DNA from: Firmicutes bacterium UBA3914 | GTDB taxonomy: Bacteria; Bacillota; Limnochordia; Darwinibacteriales; Darwinibacteriaceae | Length of the DNA: 6,890 nucleotides | Assembly: GCA_002391385.1 (NCBI GenBank) | Contig: DGEY01000053.1 | Span: 1 to 6,890, forward strand | Reading direction: 5' to 3' | Shown: in pieces, positions 1 to 6,047 of the stretch | Numbering within the stretch: the stretch's first letter is position 1 | Layout: each line of letters begins with the position of its first letter | Position numbers and translations under genes: made by a program | The notes under the pieces: model-generated | The model's input: only the letters and a program-made list of their open reading frames with translations | Databases searched by the model: none | What the model was told of the DNA's origin: nothing

Positions 1-2
1 TT

Positions 3-182
3 GAGTCGATCATCCAGCCATCATGCTACGGCTATCGCCCGAACCGCTCCGGCCAGTTGGCGGTTGCCAAAGAAGAGCAGTTTCTCAGGCAATATGGACT
101 AACTTACGTGGTGGACATGGATCGCCGGGGCCCTGCACGCTGCCGAGGGCTACCTGGGTGTGGGGCGCCGGATTCAGTTTGA
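3..182 (+). pseudogene. Remnant of group II intron-type reverse transcriptase (partial, broken)
   Basis: Reading the frame that begins at base 3 gives a peptide containing CYGYRPNRSGQLAVAKEEQF and, a few residues on, TYVVDMD (codons 102-122). This is the signature of LtrA-type group II intron reverse transcriptase/maturases: the S-YGFRPNRS-hxA block followed by the YVVDIDLxxFFD block, whose first Asp is a catalytic metal ligand. The match stops at that Asp. The frame then continues as unrelated Arg/Gly/Pro-rich residues to a TGA at 180-182, and no FFD, YADD or maturase segments follow. The 5' end lies outside the window, so how much of the upstream part exists is unknown. The fragment cannot be an active enzyme. 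I infer a decayed intron or a deletion junction near 118-125. The family call rests on motif recognition over about 40 residues. Confidence 0.6.
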
Positions 183-374
183 GCGGGGCGGTGCCCTGGT
201 GGTGGATGTGGACAAGCTGCCCATGCTCACCTGCCGCGATGGCGTGTTCCGGTAGCAGCTGGGCAGAAGCGAAAGTGGGGGAGGTTGTGCCCACTAGGGC
301 AGCCAAAACCACCACAACCCACGCGTACCGTTTCATGGCTGGTACACAGTTTCGCCGTCCTGGGGGCGGATGAG
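123..374. other. Unassigned scrap region between RT remnant and DUF3574-like gene
   Basis: No gene here can be called with confidence. Two readings look somewhat protein-like. On the + strand, codons 121-252 give GYLGVGRRIQFERGG, then LVVDVDKLPML, ending at TAG 253-255. This looks like the tail of some protein, with at best a weak eyeball likeness to copper-amine-oxidase-like stalk domains. On the - strand, an ATG at 336 opens 83 codons (down to 85) that start MKRYAWVVVVLAALVG and end the hydrophobic stretch with TFASAQ, the form of a Sec signal peptide with an AXA cleavage site. It has no Shine-Dalgarno sequence ahead of it, and its later part is rich in His, Pro and Gly. The two readings overlap on opposite strands, so at most one was ever real. 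Confidence 0.3.
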
Positions 375-722
375 GTTGAGAAGGTTGTCAAGTATACTCT
401 GTATGTCGGCCTCAATGACAAGGACACCTACCAGCAGGAGATTCCCACGGAAAGGGCAGAGGCGCTGGTGACGGAGATTGCCCTCAGGTATGTGGAGGCC
501 TTCACCCTGATCGGGGCCAGGGGTGTCTGGACGGATGAGCTGGGCGTTCCCACCTACGAAAACACCCTGGTTCTGGAGTTCCTCTACGCCACTGAGGAGC
601 AGATCGACCAGATCATGGCCGAGGTTCTGGTGGCGCTGAACCAGAACTCCATCCTGGTGGAACGGCAGGAGGTGGACTGCCGCTTTTTCTCCAGAGCCAA
701 TCTAGCTGCAGCCCTGCCTTAG
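285..722 (+). CDS. DUF3574-like small protein, start uncertain
   Basis: The function is unknown. From about base 390 to the stop the product reads as one compact alpha/beta domain: KYTLYVGLNDKD, an amphipathic helix (RAEALVTEIALRYVEAFT), GARGVWTDELG, ENTLVLEFLYA, a second helix with EEQIDQIMAEVL, and NQNSILVERQEV. This order (LY-GL, then a helix, G-T, G-W---G, N-LVL, and Q-SILV near the end) matches my recollection of the DUF3574 family. The only in-frame start upstream is TTG 285, which directly abuts GGGGGAGG and is followed by a Pro/Gln/Thr-rich stretch unlike the domain. ATG 370 is in another frame. The natural 5' end may therefore have been lost or shifted where the upstream scrap region joins. 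The gene ends just ahead of a strong terminator. Some DUF3574 proteins carry an N-terminal secretion signal; none is visible in this frame. Confidence 0.65.
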   Translation: MCPLGQPKPPQPTRTVSWLVHSFAVLGADEVEKVVKYTLYVGLNDKDTYQQEIPTERAEALVTEIALRYVEAFTLIGARGVWTDELGVPTYENTLVLEFLYATEEQIDQIMAEVLVALNQNSILVERQEVDCRFFSRANLAAALP

Positions 723-731
723 GCAGGAAGG

Positions 732-761
732 CCTCCCCCCGGCGGGGAGGTTAGTTTTTTT
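732..761 (+). terminator. Intrinsic terminator after the DUF3574-like gene
   Basis: CCTCCCC (732-738) pairs with GGGGAGG (744-750) around a 5-nt CCGGC loop. A T run at 755-761 follows, preceded by TTAG. It lies 10 bases past the TAG of the small gene and separates it from the transporter. Confidence 0.85.
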
Positions 762-773
762 CTTCGGCTGTGC

Positions 774-779
774 TACAAT
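774..779 (+). promoter_or_regulatory. Possible -10 element for the EamA transporter
   Basis: TACAAT lies 35 bases ahead of the GTG start, directly after the terminator T run. The hexamer 17 bp upstream (751-756, TTAGTT) is a poor -35 match, so only the -10 is supported. Confidence 0.4.
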
Positions 780-813
780 AGCTGTGGGAAGATAGGTAGA
801 AAGAAGGAAACAA

Positions 814-1773
814 GTGACGGACAACCTTTGGACGAACAAGTACTTTGCTGCAGTGATGGCCGTGATCGCCTGCATCCTGTGGGGGAGCGCCTTTCCCGTT
901 TTGAAGGTAACCTATGCGGAGCTGGGCCTTGGGCCCCAGGACGTCTCAGAGCGCATGCTCATCGCCGGGGCCAGGTTTTTCCTGGCGGGGCTCATGGTTT
1001 TTGCCGTGCAGAAGCTGCTGCTGCGGGAACCGGTGCAGGTGCCCCGCGGGCAACTTCCTTCCCTGCTCCTTCTGGGACTGGCCCAAACCGGCCTGCAGTA
1101 CTATTTCTTCTACAACGCCATTGCCGTGGTAAGCGGTATCAAGGGTGCCATCCTCAATGCGGTGGGCAATTTCTTTGTGGTGGTCATCGCCCACTTTCTC
1201 TACACCAACGACCGCCTCAACTTCGGGAAGGTGTTGGGCCTGATCACGGGCTTTGCTGGCATCGCCCTGGTCAACTGGCGGCCCGGCACCGCCATCAGCT
1301 GGGAGTTCACCCTGCGGGGGGAGGGCTTTATGATCTTGGCCGGCCTGACCAGCGCCTTCGGCACCTTTGCCGCCAAGGGGCTGGGCCGAAGCCTCAACCC
1401 CGTCACGGTCAACGGCTACCAGCTCACCTTAGGCTCCCTTCTGCTTCTGGCCCTGGGCGGGCCCGCGCTTGTGCAGGGGAGCCTGCGAACCACGCCTCTC
1501 TTTTGGGTTTTGTTTCTCTACTCGGCGCTTCTGTCTGCCGCGGCTTTTTCCATTTGGTATACCCTGCTCAAGCACAACAAGGCGGGGGAGATCACCATCT
1601 ACAGGTTTGCCATCCCCATCTCCGGCGCAACTCTGTCGGCCCTCTTTCTGCCGGGGGAGCGGTTTACCCTCTCCATCTTCGCCGCCCTGGTGCTGGTGGC
1701 CCTGGGGATCGCCGCGGTAAACAGCTGGGAGCGCTCATCTAGGGGCCGGAAGGGTTCGCAGCCCCTGGGGTGA
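814..1773 (+). CDS. EamA-family (DMT superfamily) membrane transporter
   Basis: This 319-residue inner-membrane protein has the length and layout of drug/metabolite transporters: roughly ten hydrophobic helices arranged as two EamA repeats (about residues 12-155 and 170-306). Repeat 1 opens with the typical ILWGSAFPVLK segment, and its end carries KVLGLITGFAGIALVNW. Repeat 2 ends with LFLPGERFTLSIFAALVLVALGIAAVN, the usual (P)xE/GE-helix-G closing of the family. The tail is a short basic stretch (RSSRGRKG), expected to be cytoplasmic. Start GTG 814 has AAGGAA 4 bases ahead. The gene stands alone: a terminator precedes it and 133 bp with a promoter follow. Family members export amino acids, metabolites or drugs; the substrate cannot be read from this sequence. 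Confidence 0.9.
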   Translation: MTDNLWTNKYFAAVMAVIACILWGSAFPVLKVTYAELGLGPQDVSERMLIAGARFFLAGLMVFAVQKLLLREPVQVPRGQLPSLLLLGLAQTGLQYYFFYNAIAVVSGIKGAILNAVGNFFVVVIAHFLYTNDRLNFGKVLGLITGFAGIALVNWRPGTAISWEFTLRGEGFMILAGLTSAFGTFAAKGLGRSLNPVTVNGYQLTLGSLLLLALGGPALVQGSLRTTPLFWVLFLYSALLSAAAFSIWYTLLKHNKAGEITIYRFAIPISGATLSALFLPGERFTLSIFAALVLVALGIAAVNSWERSSRGRKGSQPLG

Positions 1774-1780
1774 AACCCGG

Positions 1781-1793
1781 AGGTGGACCACCT
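1781..1793. repeat. 13-bp odd palindrome
   Basis: AGGTGG, A, CCACCT is a perfect inverted repeat about a single central base, 7 bases past the transporter stop and about 24 bases upstream of the promoter for the next gene. It could be a small operator half-site pair. There is no T run, so it is not a terminator. Confidence 0.3.
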
Positions 1794-1816
1794 GGAGCCT
1801 AATTTGATGGAACAAC

Positions 1817-1845
1817 TTGTAAGCTCAGCGTCAAATACCTATACT
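1817..1845 (+). promoter_or_regulatory. Sigma-A-type promoter for the GNAT/CPBP gene run
   Basis: TTGTAA (1817-1822) and TATACT (1840-1845) are separated by exactly 17 bp, matching 4 of 6 and 5 of 6 consensus positions. Transcription would start near 1852, giving a leader of about 55 nt before the first acetyltransferase. Confidence 0.6.
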
Positions 1846-1906
1846 TCACGGTAAGGGAACGCGGCGGGGCTGATGCGGCTCTGCAGGGATGTAGGGGGAA
1901 AAGGGT

Positions 1907-2455
1907 TTGAAGCGCGGGATCCAAGGTTTGAAGATTGAAAGGGCGGCGCCGGCCGACCTAGAATCCGCTTACAAGGTCTTTGAGGAATCCATAGCCGCGG
2001 CCTTTGCGCAGGAGGGTATCAGCCAGGATGCGCCCGCGGAGATTGAGTACAAAAAGCAGCTGATCCGCAGCTCTGTGCACGAAGATGCCAGCGCTTTCAT
2101 CTTTTTTGTGGCCAAGGTGGGCGGCAAGGTGGTGGGCACCATCTCCTACGGCCCCTGCGGCGATGACATCCGCCGGTGCCTAGGAGAAGAGCTGGAGGAT
2201 CTGGGTGAACTGGGCAGCATCTATGTGCTGCCGGGTTTTCAAGGCCGGGGAGTCGCTTCGGCCTTGATCGCCGCCATGCTGGAGTATCTACAGAGTCGAG
2301 GGGTCAGACGGTTTTACCTGGACTGCGGGCTCAAGGCCGCGCAGGAAAAGTGGCTCAGGAAGTTCGGCCAGCCCTGTAAACGGGTTAAGGACTACTGGGG
2401 CGAAGGCTCAGATCACCTCATCTGGCTGTGTGCCGTGGAGGACTTCATCGTTTGA
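1907..2455 (+). CDS. GNAT-family N-acetyltransferase
   Basis: This 182-residue GCN5-related acetyltransferase is predicted to move an acetyl group from acetyl-CoA to an unknown amine. The N-terminus (IERAAPADLESAYKVFEES) is the usual first strand and helix. A central strand, FVAKVGGKVVGTIS (about residues 67-80), precedes the core motif A: strand LGSIYVLPGF then QGRGVASAL (residues 112-120), which is the Q/R-x-x-G-x-G/A pyrophosphate-binding loop. The C-terminal part (FYLDCGLKAAQEKWLRKFG) is the region where many GNATs have Asn and Tyr; here the usual xxY-KLGF pattern is replaced by KWLRKFG. The start is TTG 1907 with GGGGGA about 8 bases upstream; TTG 1928 in the same frame is an alternative. 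It is the first gene behind the promoter at 1817-1845, and the next gene starts 48 bp after it, so co-transcription is likely. Confidence 0.85.
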   Translation: MKRGIQGLKIERAAPADLESAYKVFEESIAAAFAQEGISQDAPAEIEYKKQLIRSSVHEDASAFIFFVAKVGGKVVGTISYGPCGDDIRRCLGEELEDLGELGSIYVLPGFQGRGVASALIAAMLEYLQSRGVRRFYLDCGLKAAQEKWLRKFGQPCKRVKDYWGEGSDHLIWLCAVEDFIV

Positions 2456-2503
2456 GGGACACCGGGCCGTAGTGAACTGGGAAACAGGGATGGGAGGAGA
2501 ACA

Positions 2504-3025
2504 GTGCGTTTACAAGATCGCAGCTTAGTCATTCGGGAGGCCACCGCTCAGGATTCAGAACTCCTGTGGCGGTGGTGGAACGACGGGAAGGTGATGGAAC
2601 ACGCTGGGTTTCCCAGGGGTTTGGGGATCACCAAAGAGGCCGTCTTAAAGCTGCTCACGGACGGGGATCCTAACCAGCACAGGCTGATTCTAGAAGTGGA
2701 CTCCAGGCCCGTGGGGGAGATGAACTACCGCAGCCTGGGTGAGGGCGTCGCCCAGATTGGCATCAAGATCTGCGACTTCACACAGCAGGGTAAAGGATAC
2801 GGGCCCCGATTTCTGCGCCTGCTCATCCGCCATCTCTTTACAGAAAGAGGTTACACCAAGATCGTCTTGGACACCAACGTGAAAAACACCCGGGCACAGC
2901 ACGTCTATGAGAAACTGGGCTTTCGGAAGGTGCGCACCAGGATTGACGACTGGCGCGATCAGCTGGGCGAGCTCCAGTCTTCCATTGACTATGAACTGAC
3001 TGCTGAGGACTTCAGGGATGAATAG
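2504..3025 (+). CDS. RimJ/RimL-type GNAT acetyltransferase
   Basis: This is a second acetyltransferase, 173 residues, of the Acetyltransf_3 (RimJ/RimL-like) kind. It begins LVIREATAQDSELLWRWWND, the typical first strand followed by the helix with a W-ND pattern. The acetyl-CoA loop is QQGKGYG (residues 94-100), and the C-terminal signature NVKNTRAQHVYEKLGF (125-140) carries the Asn, Tyr and KLGF expected of an intact enzyme. Relatives act on ribosomal protein N-termini, polyamines, amino acids or aminoglycosides; the substrate here is not identifiable. The start is GTG 2504 with a strong GGGAGGAG about 5 bases upstream. It is not a close duplicate of the preceding GNAT. Its last 8 bases overlap the next gene, suggesting translational coupling to the protease. 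Confidence 0.88.
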   Translation: MRLQDRSLVIREATAQDSELLWRWWNDGKVMEHAGFPRGLGITKEAVLKLLTDGDPNQHRLILEVDSRPVGEMNYRSLGEGVAQIGIKICDFTQQGKGYGPRFLRLLIRHLFTERGYTKIVLDTNVKNTRAQHVYEKLGFRKVRTRIDDWRDQLGELQSSIDYELTAEDFRDE

Positions 3026-3680
3026 GGAAGCTGCCTCCGTTCAGACGGCTAAACTTACCTATCTGGCCTTCGCTGCGATTATGGCGGCGTGGATCGGCGC
3101 CTGGCTGCTCAAAATCCATCTGGAGCAGAACCTGAGCTGGCTCTCAACCGGCCTGGGCAGTTTCCTCTATTGGTCAGCCGCCAAGCTGCTTATCTGGATC
3201 GCTCCCGCCGTGTGGCTCCTGAGAAAAGCTGGCCGCAGCATCCGGGAGGTTTTCAACTTAGCCAACTGGAAAGCTTGGTTAGCTTGGGGAGGGGGAATCG
3301 GGCTGCTTCTTGCCCTCACCGGAATCATCCCCAACTACCTCCAGGGAAAGGCCATTTTCCCCACCAGTTTTGATTTCGCCCTCCTCAACGTTCTGGTGAT
3401 TGCTCCCACCTTCGAGGAATTCCTCATGCGGGGAGCCATCCAGGGCAGCCTCACCAAGCGCTATTCCTTCGCCACAGCCAACGTGATCACCTCCGTCCTG
3501 TTTGTCCTGCTGCATGTCCCGGGCTGGTACTTCATGGGGGTACTGGCGGAGAACCTGACCAGCCCCGTGGGCGGGGCCCTGTCCATTTTCCTGGTCAGCC
3601 TGGGATTCGGCTACGCCGCCCACCGGTCCCGCTCGGTGATGGGGGGAGTTTTGGCCCACTTGTTGAACAACTTCTTTTGA
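3018..3680 (+). CDS. CPBP-family intramembrane metalloprotease (CAAX/Abi-like)
   Basis: This 220-residue membrane protein has about six hydrophobic helices and all the family motifs: EEFLMR (E133, E134, R138), FVLLH (F162, H166) and HLLNN (H214, N218). These are the conserved Glu, His and Asn of the Rce1/CAAX-like and Abi proteins, so the active site looks intact. In bacteria the family includes bacteriocin self-immunity proteins and prenyl-protein-protease homologues; most are uncharacterised. The start is ATG 3018, inside the end of the preceding GNAT (8-bp overlap), which points to translational coupling. No terminator follows in the next 64 bases. A role alongside the two acetyltransferases, for example in peptide modification or immunity, is only an inference from position. 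Confidence 0.9.
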   Translation: MNREAASVQTAKLTYLAFAAIMAAWIGAWLLKIHLEQNLSWLSTGLGSFLYWSAAKLLIWIAPAVWLLRKAGRSIREVFNLANWKAWLAWGGGIGLLLALTGIIPNYLQGKAIFPTSFDFALLNVLVIAPTFEEFLMRGAIQGSLTKRYSFATANVITSVLFVLLHVPGWYFMGVLAENLTSPVGGALSIFLVSLGFGYAAHRSRSVMGGVLAHLLNNFF

Positions 3681-3744
3681 GGGATTCCTTCCCAGGGCTG
3701 CCAGAAATTGAAACAATTGCAATTTGCGATGGAAGGGGTCAAAT

Positions 3745-4920
3745 ATGGAGATTAAGCTGTATCTGCAGCGGGTGTATGAGGAACTGCACGCCCATCCCGA
3801 GCTGTCGCTAGAGGAAGTGTGGACGGCGGGGTTTGTCGCGGACGAACTGAGGGGGATGGGCTTTTCTGTTTCTACTCAGGTGGGCGGCCACGGCGTGGTG
3901 GGGCTCTTGGATTTGGGAGGTGCCGGACTAACTCTGGCCCTGCGCTGTGATATGGATGCCCTGCCCATAACCGAAGAGACCGGTGCGGACTTCGCTTCCC
4001 GGAACCCCGGCGCGATGCACGCCTGCGGCCACGACAGCCATATGGCCATGGTTTTGGCCGCCTGCCGCTATGCCGCTGAAAACAGGGGACGGCTCAGGGG
4101 TAAGCTGCTGGCCATCTTCCAGCCCGCGGAGGAAGTGGGGGCGGGGGCCAAGGCCATGCTGGAGGCAGGGCTTTTCCGACAGCAGAAGCCCGATCGGTTG
4201 GTGGCGATCCACAATCTGCCCGGCCTTGCCACGGGCATGCTGGGTCTGCAGAGCGGGCCCCTTACGGCTTATACCGATAGGTTCAAGGTCACTTTTTGCG
4301 GGGTAGGGGGCCACGGGGCCATCCCGCACAAAACTAAGGATCCCATCGCCATGGCTACCGCAGGGGTGCAGAACGCCCTCGCCCTAACCCACAGGCGCAG
4401 GGACCCCAGTTTGCCAGGGGTGCTGTCCTTCGGCGTTATCCAAGGTGGAACTAGCTTCAATATCATCCCGGAGCGGGTGACCCTGGAGGGCACGGTGCGC
4501 ACGGTCCAGGCCGATGACCGGGAATTGATGATCCGCCTTTTGCACCAGGCCTTCCAGGCGGCCGCGGATCTGCACGGAGGGTCCTACCAGCTGGAGTACA
4601 CCAGGGGCGTTCCGGCGGTGGTGAACAATGCAGGTGTGGTGCAGGAGCTCTCTGGTTTCTTTGCAAGTCAGATCCCGGAAGTTCCCGTGGCTTCCGAGGG
4701 CCTGGCCAGCCTCATCGGGGAAGATGTATCCTATTTCCTCCAGGAAGTCCCCGGCGTGCTGCTGTACATCGGCTCCGGACGGGAAGGGGCAGTGAATGAA
4801 CTGCACAATCCCCGTTTCTTGGTGCCCAGGGAAACGCTGATCACCGGGTACAAGGCTTTAGCAAGCGTCATCGAGGGTTATTTATCTAAAGAAGGAGGCC
4901 TCCCGGGTCAAGAAGAATAG
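3745..4920 (+). CDS. M20-family amidohydrolase/peptidase
   Basis: This is a cytoplasmic metal-dependent hydrolase of 391 residues, the usual length for M20D amidohydrolases (hippurate hydrolase, N-acyl-amino-acid amidohydrolase, IAA-amide hydrolase). Motifs in order are HPEL (17-20), RCDMDALP (67-74), MHACGHD with C94 and H96, QPAEE with E129/E130, AIHN with H156, then the dimerisation lid [10 protein letters not shown] (186-195), FNIIPE, and ELHNPRF with H354. The Cys/His/Glu/His/His set matches the di-metal site of this clan, so the enzyme should be active. I chose ATG 3745 over the upstream in-frame TTG 3724 because GGAAGGGG lies about 6 bases before it and the protein then starts at the family's usual place. 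The exact acyl-amino-acid or dipeptide substrate is not predictable. No terminator lies between this gene and the methyltransferase. Confidence 0.93.
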   Translation: MEIKLYLQRVYEELHAHPELSLEEVWTAGFVADELRGMGFSVSTQVGGHGVVGLLDLGGAGLTLALRCDMDALPITEETGADFASRNPGAMHACGHDSHMAMVLAACRYAAENRGRLRGKLLAIFQPAEEVGAGAKAMLEAGLFRQQKPDRLVAIHNLPGLATGMLGLQSGPLTAYTDRFKVTFCGVGGHGAIPHKTKDPIAMATAGVQNALALTHRRRDPSLPGVLSFGVIQGGTSFNIIPERVTLEGTVRTVQADDRELMIRLLHQAFQAAADLHGGSYQLEYTRGVPAVVNNAGVVQELSGFFASQIPEVPVASEGLASLIGEDVSYFLQEVPGVLLYIGSGREGAVNELHNPRFLVPRETLITGYKALASVIEGYLSKEGGLPGQEE

Positions 4921-5011
4921 GGGGATATGGGTAACCTGGATAGGAAAGAGGGATGCCTGCTTCGTCTGTCCAGTGTTACCAAGGAATAAATGCAAGCTGG
5001 GAGGGAAAGCA

Positions 5012-5944
5012 GTGGCCCGCACAAGGACTTATTCTTTCGGCGCGTCCACCCGGGAGGCCCATGATGCTTCTCAGTTTTACAGCCGCAATCTCTACAGCCA
5101 CGATCTGGTCTCCATCTTCACACAGCTCAGGGAAGTGCTCACCGCCGAGGGGCCCAAAAGTGTCCCGGGGCGGCCCCGGGAGGAGTGGGTGAACCGCATA
5201 TTCTGCCACAGTTCCGAGGATATGCGGCACATTCCCGACGGCGCCGTGGGCCTGGCTTTTACCTCACCTCCCTACAATGCCGGCAAAGACTTCGACGAAG
5301 ACCTGGACCTTTTGGAATACCTGACGCTCATCGCCAATGTGGGCAGGGAGGTCTTCCGGGTGCTCACCCCCGGCGGGCGCTACGTGATCAACCTGGCCAA
5401 CCTGGGCAGAAAGCCGTATATCCCCCTCCACGCCTATTTTTACGGCATCCACACCGCCCTGGGCTTCCAGCCCTTAGGGGAGATCATCTGGCAGAAAGGG
5501 GAGGGCATGAGCGGCAGCTGCGCCTGGGGCTCCTGGATGTCGGCTAAGGCGCCGCGTCTTAGGGACATCCACGAATACCTCTTGGTCTTTGCCAAAGGGG
5601 AATTCGGCCGGCCCGACCGGGGTGAATCGGACATCTCCCGGGAGGAGTTCATGAGCGGAACGCTTTCCATCTGGCGCATCCAGCCCGAGTCCGCCCGCAA
5701 GGTGGGCCATCCCGCCCCCTTCCCGGTGGCCCTGGCGGACCGGGTGATCAGGCTCTTTTCCTACACGGACGATGTGATCCTCGACCCGTTCTGCGGATCC
5801 GGTACCACCTGCCTGGCCGCGGCCTTAAGCGGCAGGCCCTATGTGGGCTATGACATCGTTCCGGAGTACTGCGAGCTCTCCCGGGAAAGGATAGCGGAAG
5901 CCCTGCGGTTTCCCAGCCTGCCCTTCCCGGATGTCAAGGACTAG
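5012..5944 (+). CDS. Beta-class DNA methyltransferase, N4-cytosine or N6-adenine, apparently solitary
   Basis: This 310-residue site-specific DNA methyltransferase uses S-adenosylmethionine. The catalytic motif IV is FTSPPYN (83-89). Motif X-like [17 protein letters not shown] begins near 233, motif I is [10 protein letters not shown] (257-266), and motif II is VGYDIVPEY. Having motif IV ahead of motif I defines the beta class. The SPPY form favours N4-cytosine over N6-adenine, but TSPPY occurs in both. The target-recognition part should lie between about residues 140 and 230 (contains [20 protein letters not shown]). I chose GTG 5012 over GTG 4973 because GGGAGGG is 6 bases upstream. No restriction endonuclease gene lies on either side in the window, so it looks like a solitary methylase. 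It is probably co-transcribed with the M20 gene 91 bp upstream and ends at its own terminator. Confidence 0.92.
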   Translation: MARTRTYSFGASTREAHDASQFYSRNLYSHDLVSIFTQLREVLTAEGPKSVPGRPREEWVNRIFCHSSEDMRHIPDGAVGLAFTSPPYNAGKDFDEDLDLLEYLTLIANVGREVFRVLTPGGRYVINLANLGRKPYIPLHAYFYGIHTALGFQPLGEIIWQKGEGMSGSCAWGSWMSAKAPRLRDIHEYLLVFAKGEFGRPDRGESDISREEFMSGTLSIWRIQPESARKVGHPAPFPVALADRVIRLFSYTDDVILDPFCGSGTTCLAAALSGRPYVGYDIVPEYCELSRERIAEALRFPSLPFPDVKD

Positions 5945-5953
5945 CGCCTAGGC

Positions 5954-5986
5954 GGCCTTCCCTGCCCAGCGGGGAGGGCCCTTTTT
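5954..5986 (+). terminator. Intrinsic terminator after the methyltransferase
   Basis: GGCCTTCCC (5954-5962) pairs with GGGAGGGCC (5972-5980), with one G-U pair and a 9-nt loop, followed by C and five T. It starts 10 bases after the TAG. Confidence 0.85.
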
Positions 5987-5998
5987 GCTGCAGCTGCG

Positions 5999-6027
5999 GA
6001 ATAGATTTCCCCTTTCCAGGTAGGCTA
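5999..6027 (+). promoter_or_regulatory. Possible sporulation (sigma-G-like) promoter for the coat gene
   Basis: GAATA (5999-6003) and TAGGCTA (6021-6027) are 17 bp apart. The first matches the sigma-G -35 form (gHATR). The second matches CATACTA at 4 of 7 positions. No vegetative promoter is evident in this gap, and a forespore or mother-cell promoter would suit a coat gene, but the -10 match is weak. Confidence 0.25.
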
Positions 6028-6047
6028 AGCGTTAGGAGGTGGATTGC

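Noticed and set aside
828..1742. 304-codon open frame overlapping the transporter in another + frame
   Set aside because: It is rich in Arg, Gly, His and Pro with no membrane or domain pattern. It is a shadow of the real transporter frame in GC-rich DNA.
1850..1885. GGGAACGCGG stretch ahead of the first GNAT gene, resembling part of a T-box
   Set aside because: It lacks the GGTGG core and no stem structures or terminator accompany it.
3279..3722. Minus-strand open frame opposite the CPBP protease
   Set aside because: Its composition (Gly, Gln, His, Glu rich) shows no domain, and the + strand frame carries all CPBP motifs.
3681..3744. Possible promoter (TTGAAA at 3708) for the M20 gene
   Set aside because: No -10 hexamer lies at a workable distance; the position 17 bp downstream is the ribosome-binding stretch GGAAGG.
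4894..4903. GGAGGCCTCC palindrome at the end of the M20 gene
   Set aside because: It has no loop and no T run, and lies inside coding sequence, so it is not a terminator.
4953..5192. 79-codon frame starting at ATG 4953 with a purine-rich stretch upstream
   Set aside because: It overlaps the methyltransferase start in another frame, has Ser/Pro/Gly-rich low-information content and no recognisable domain.
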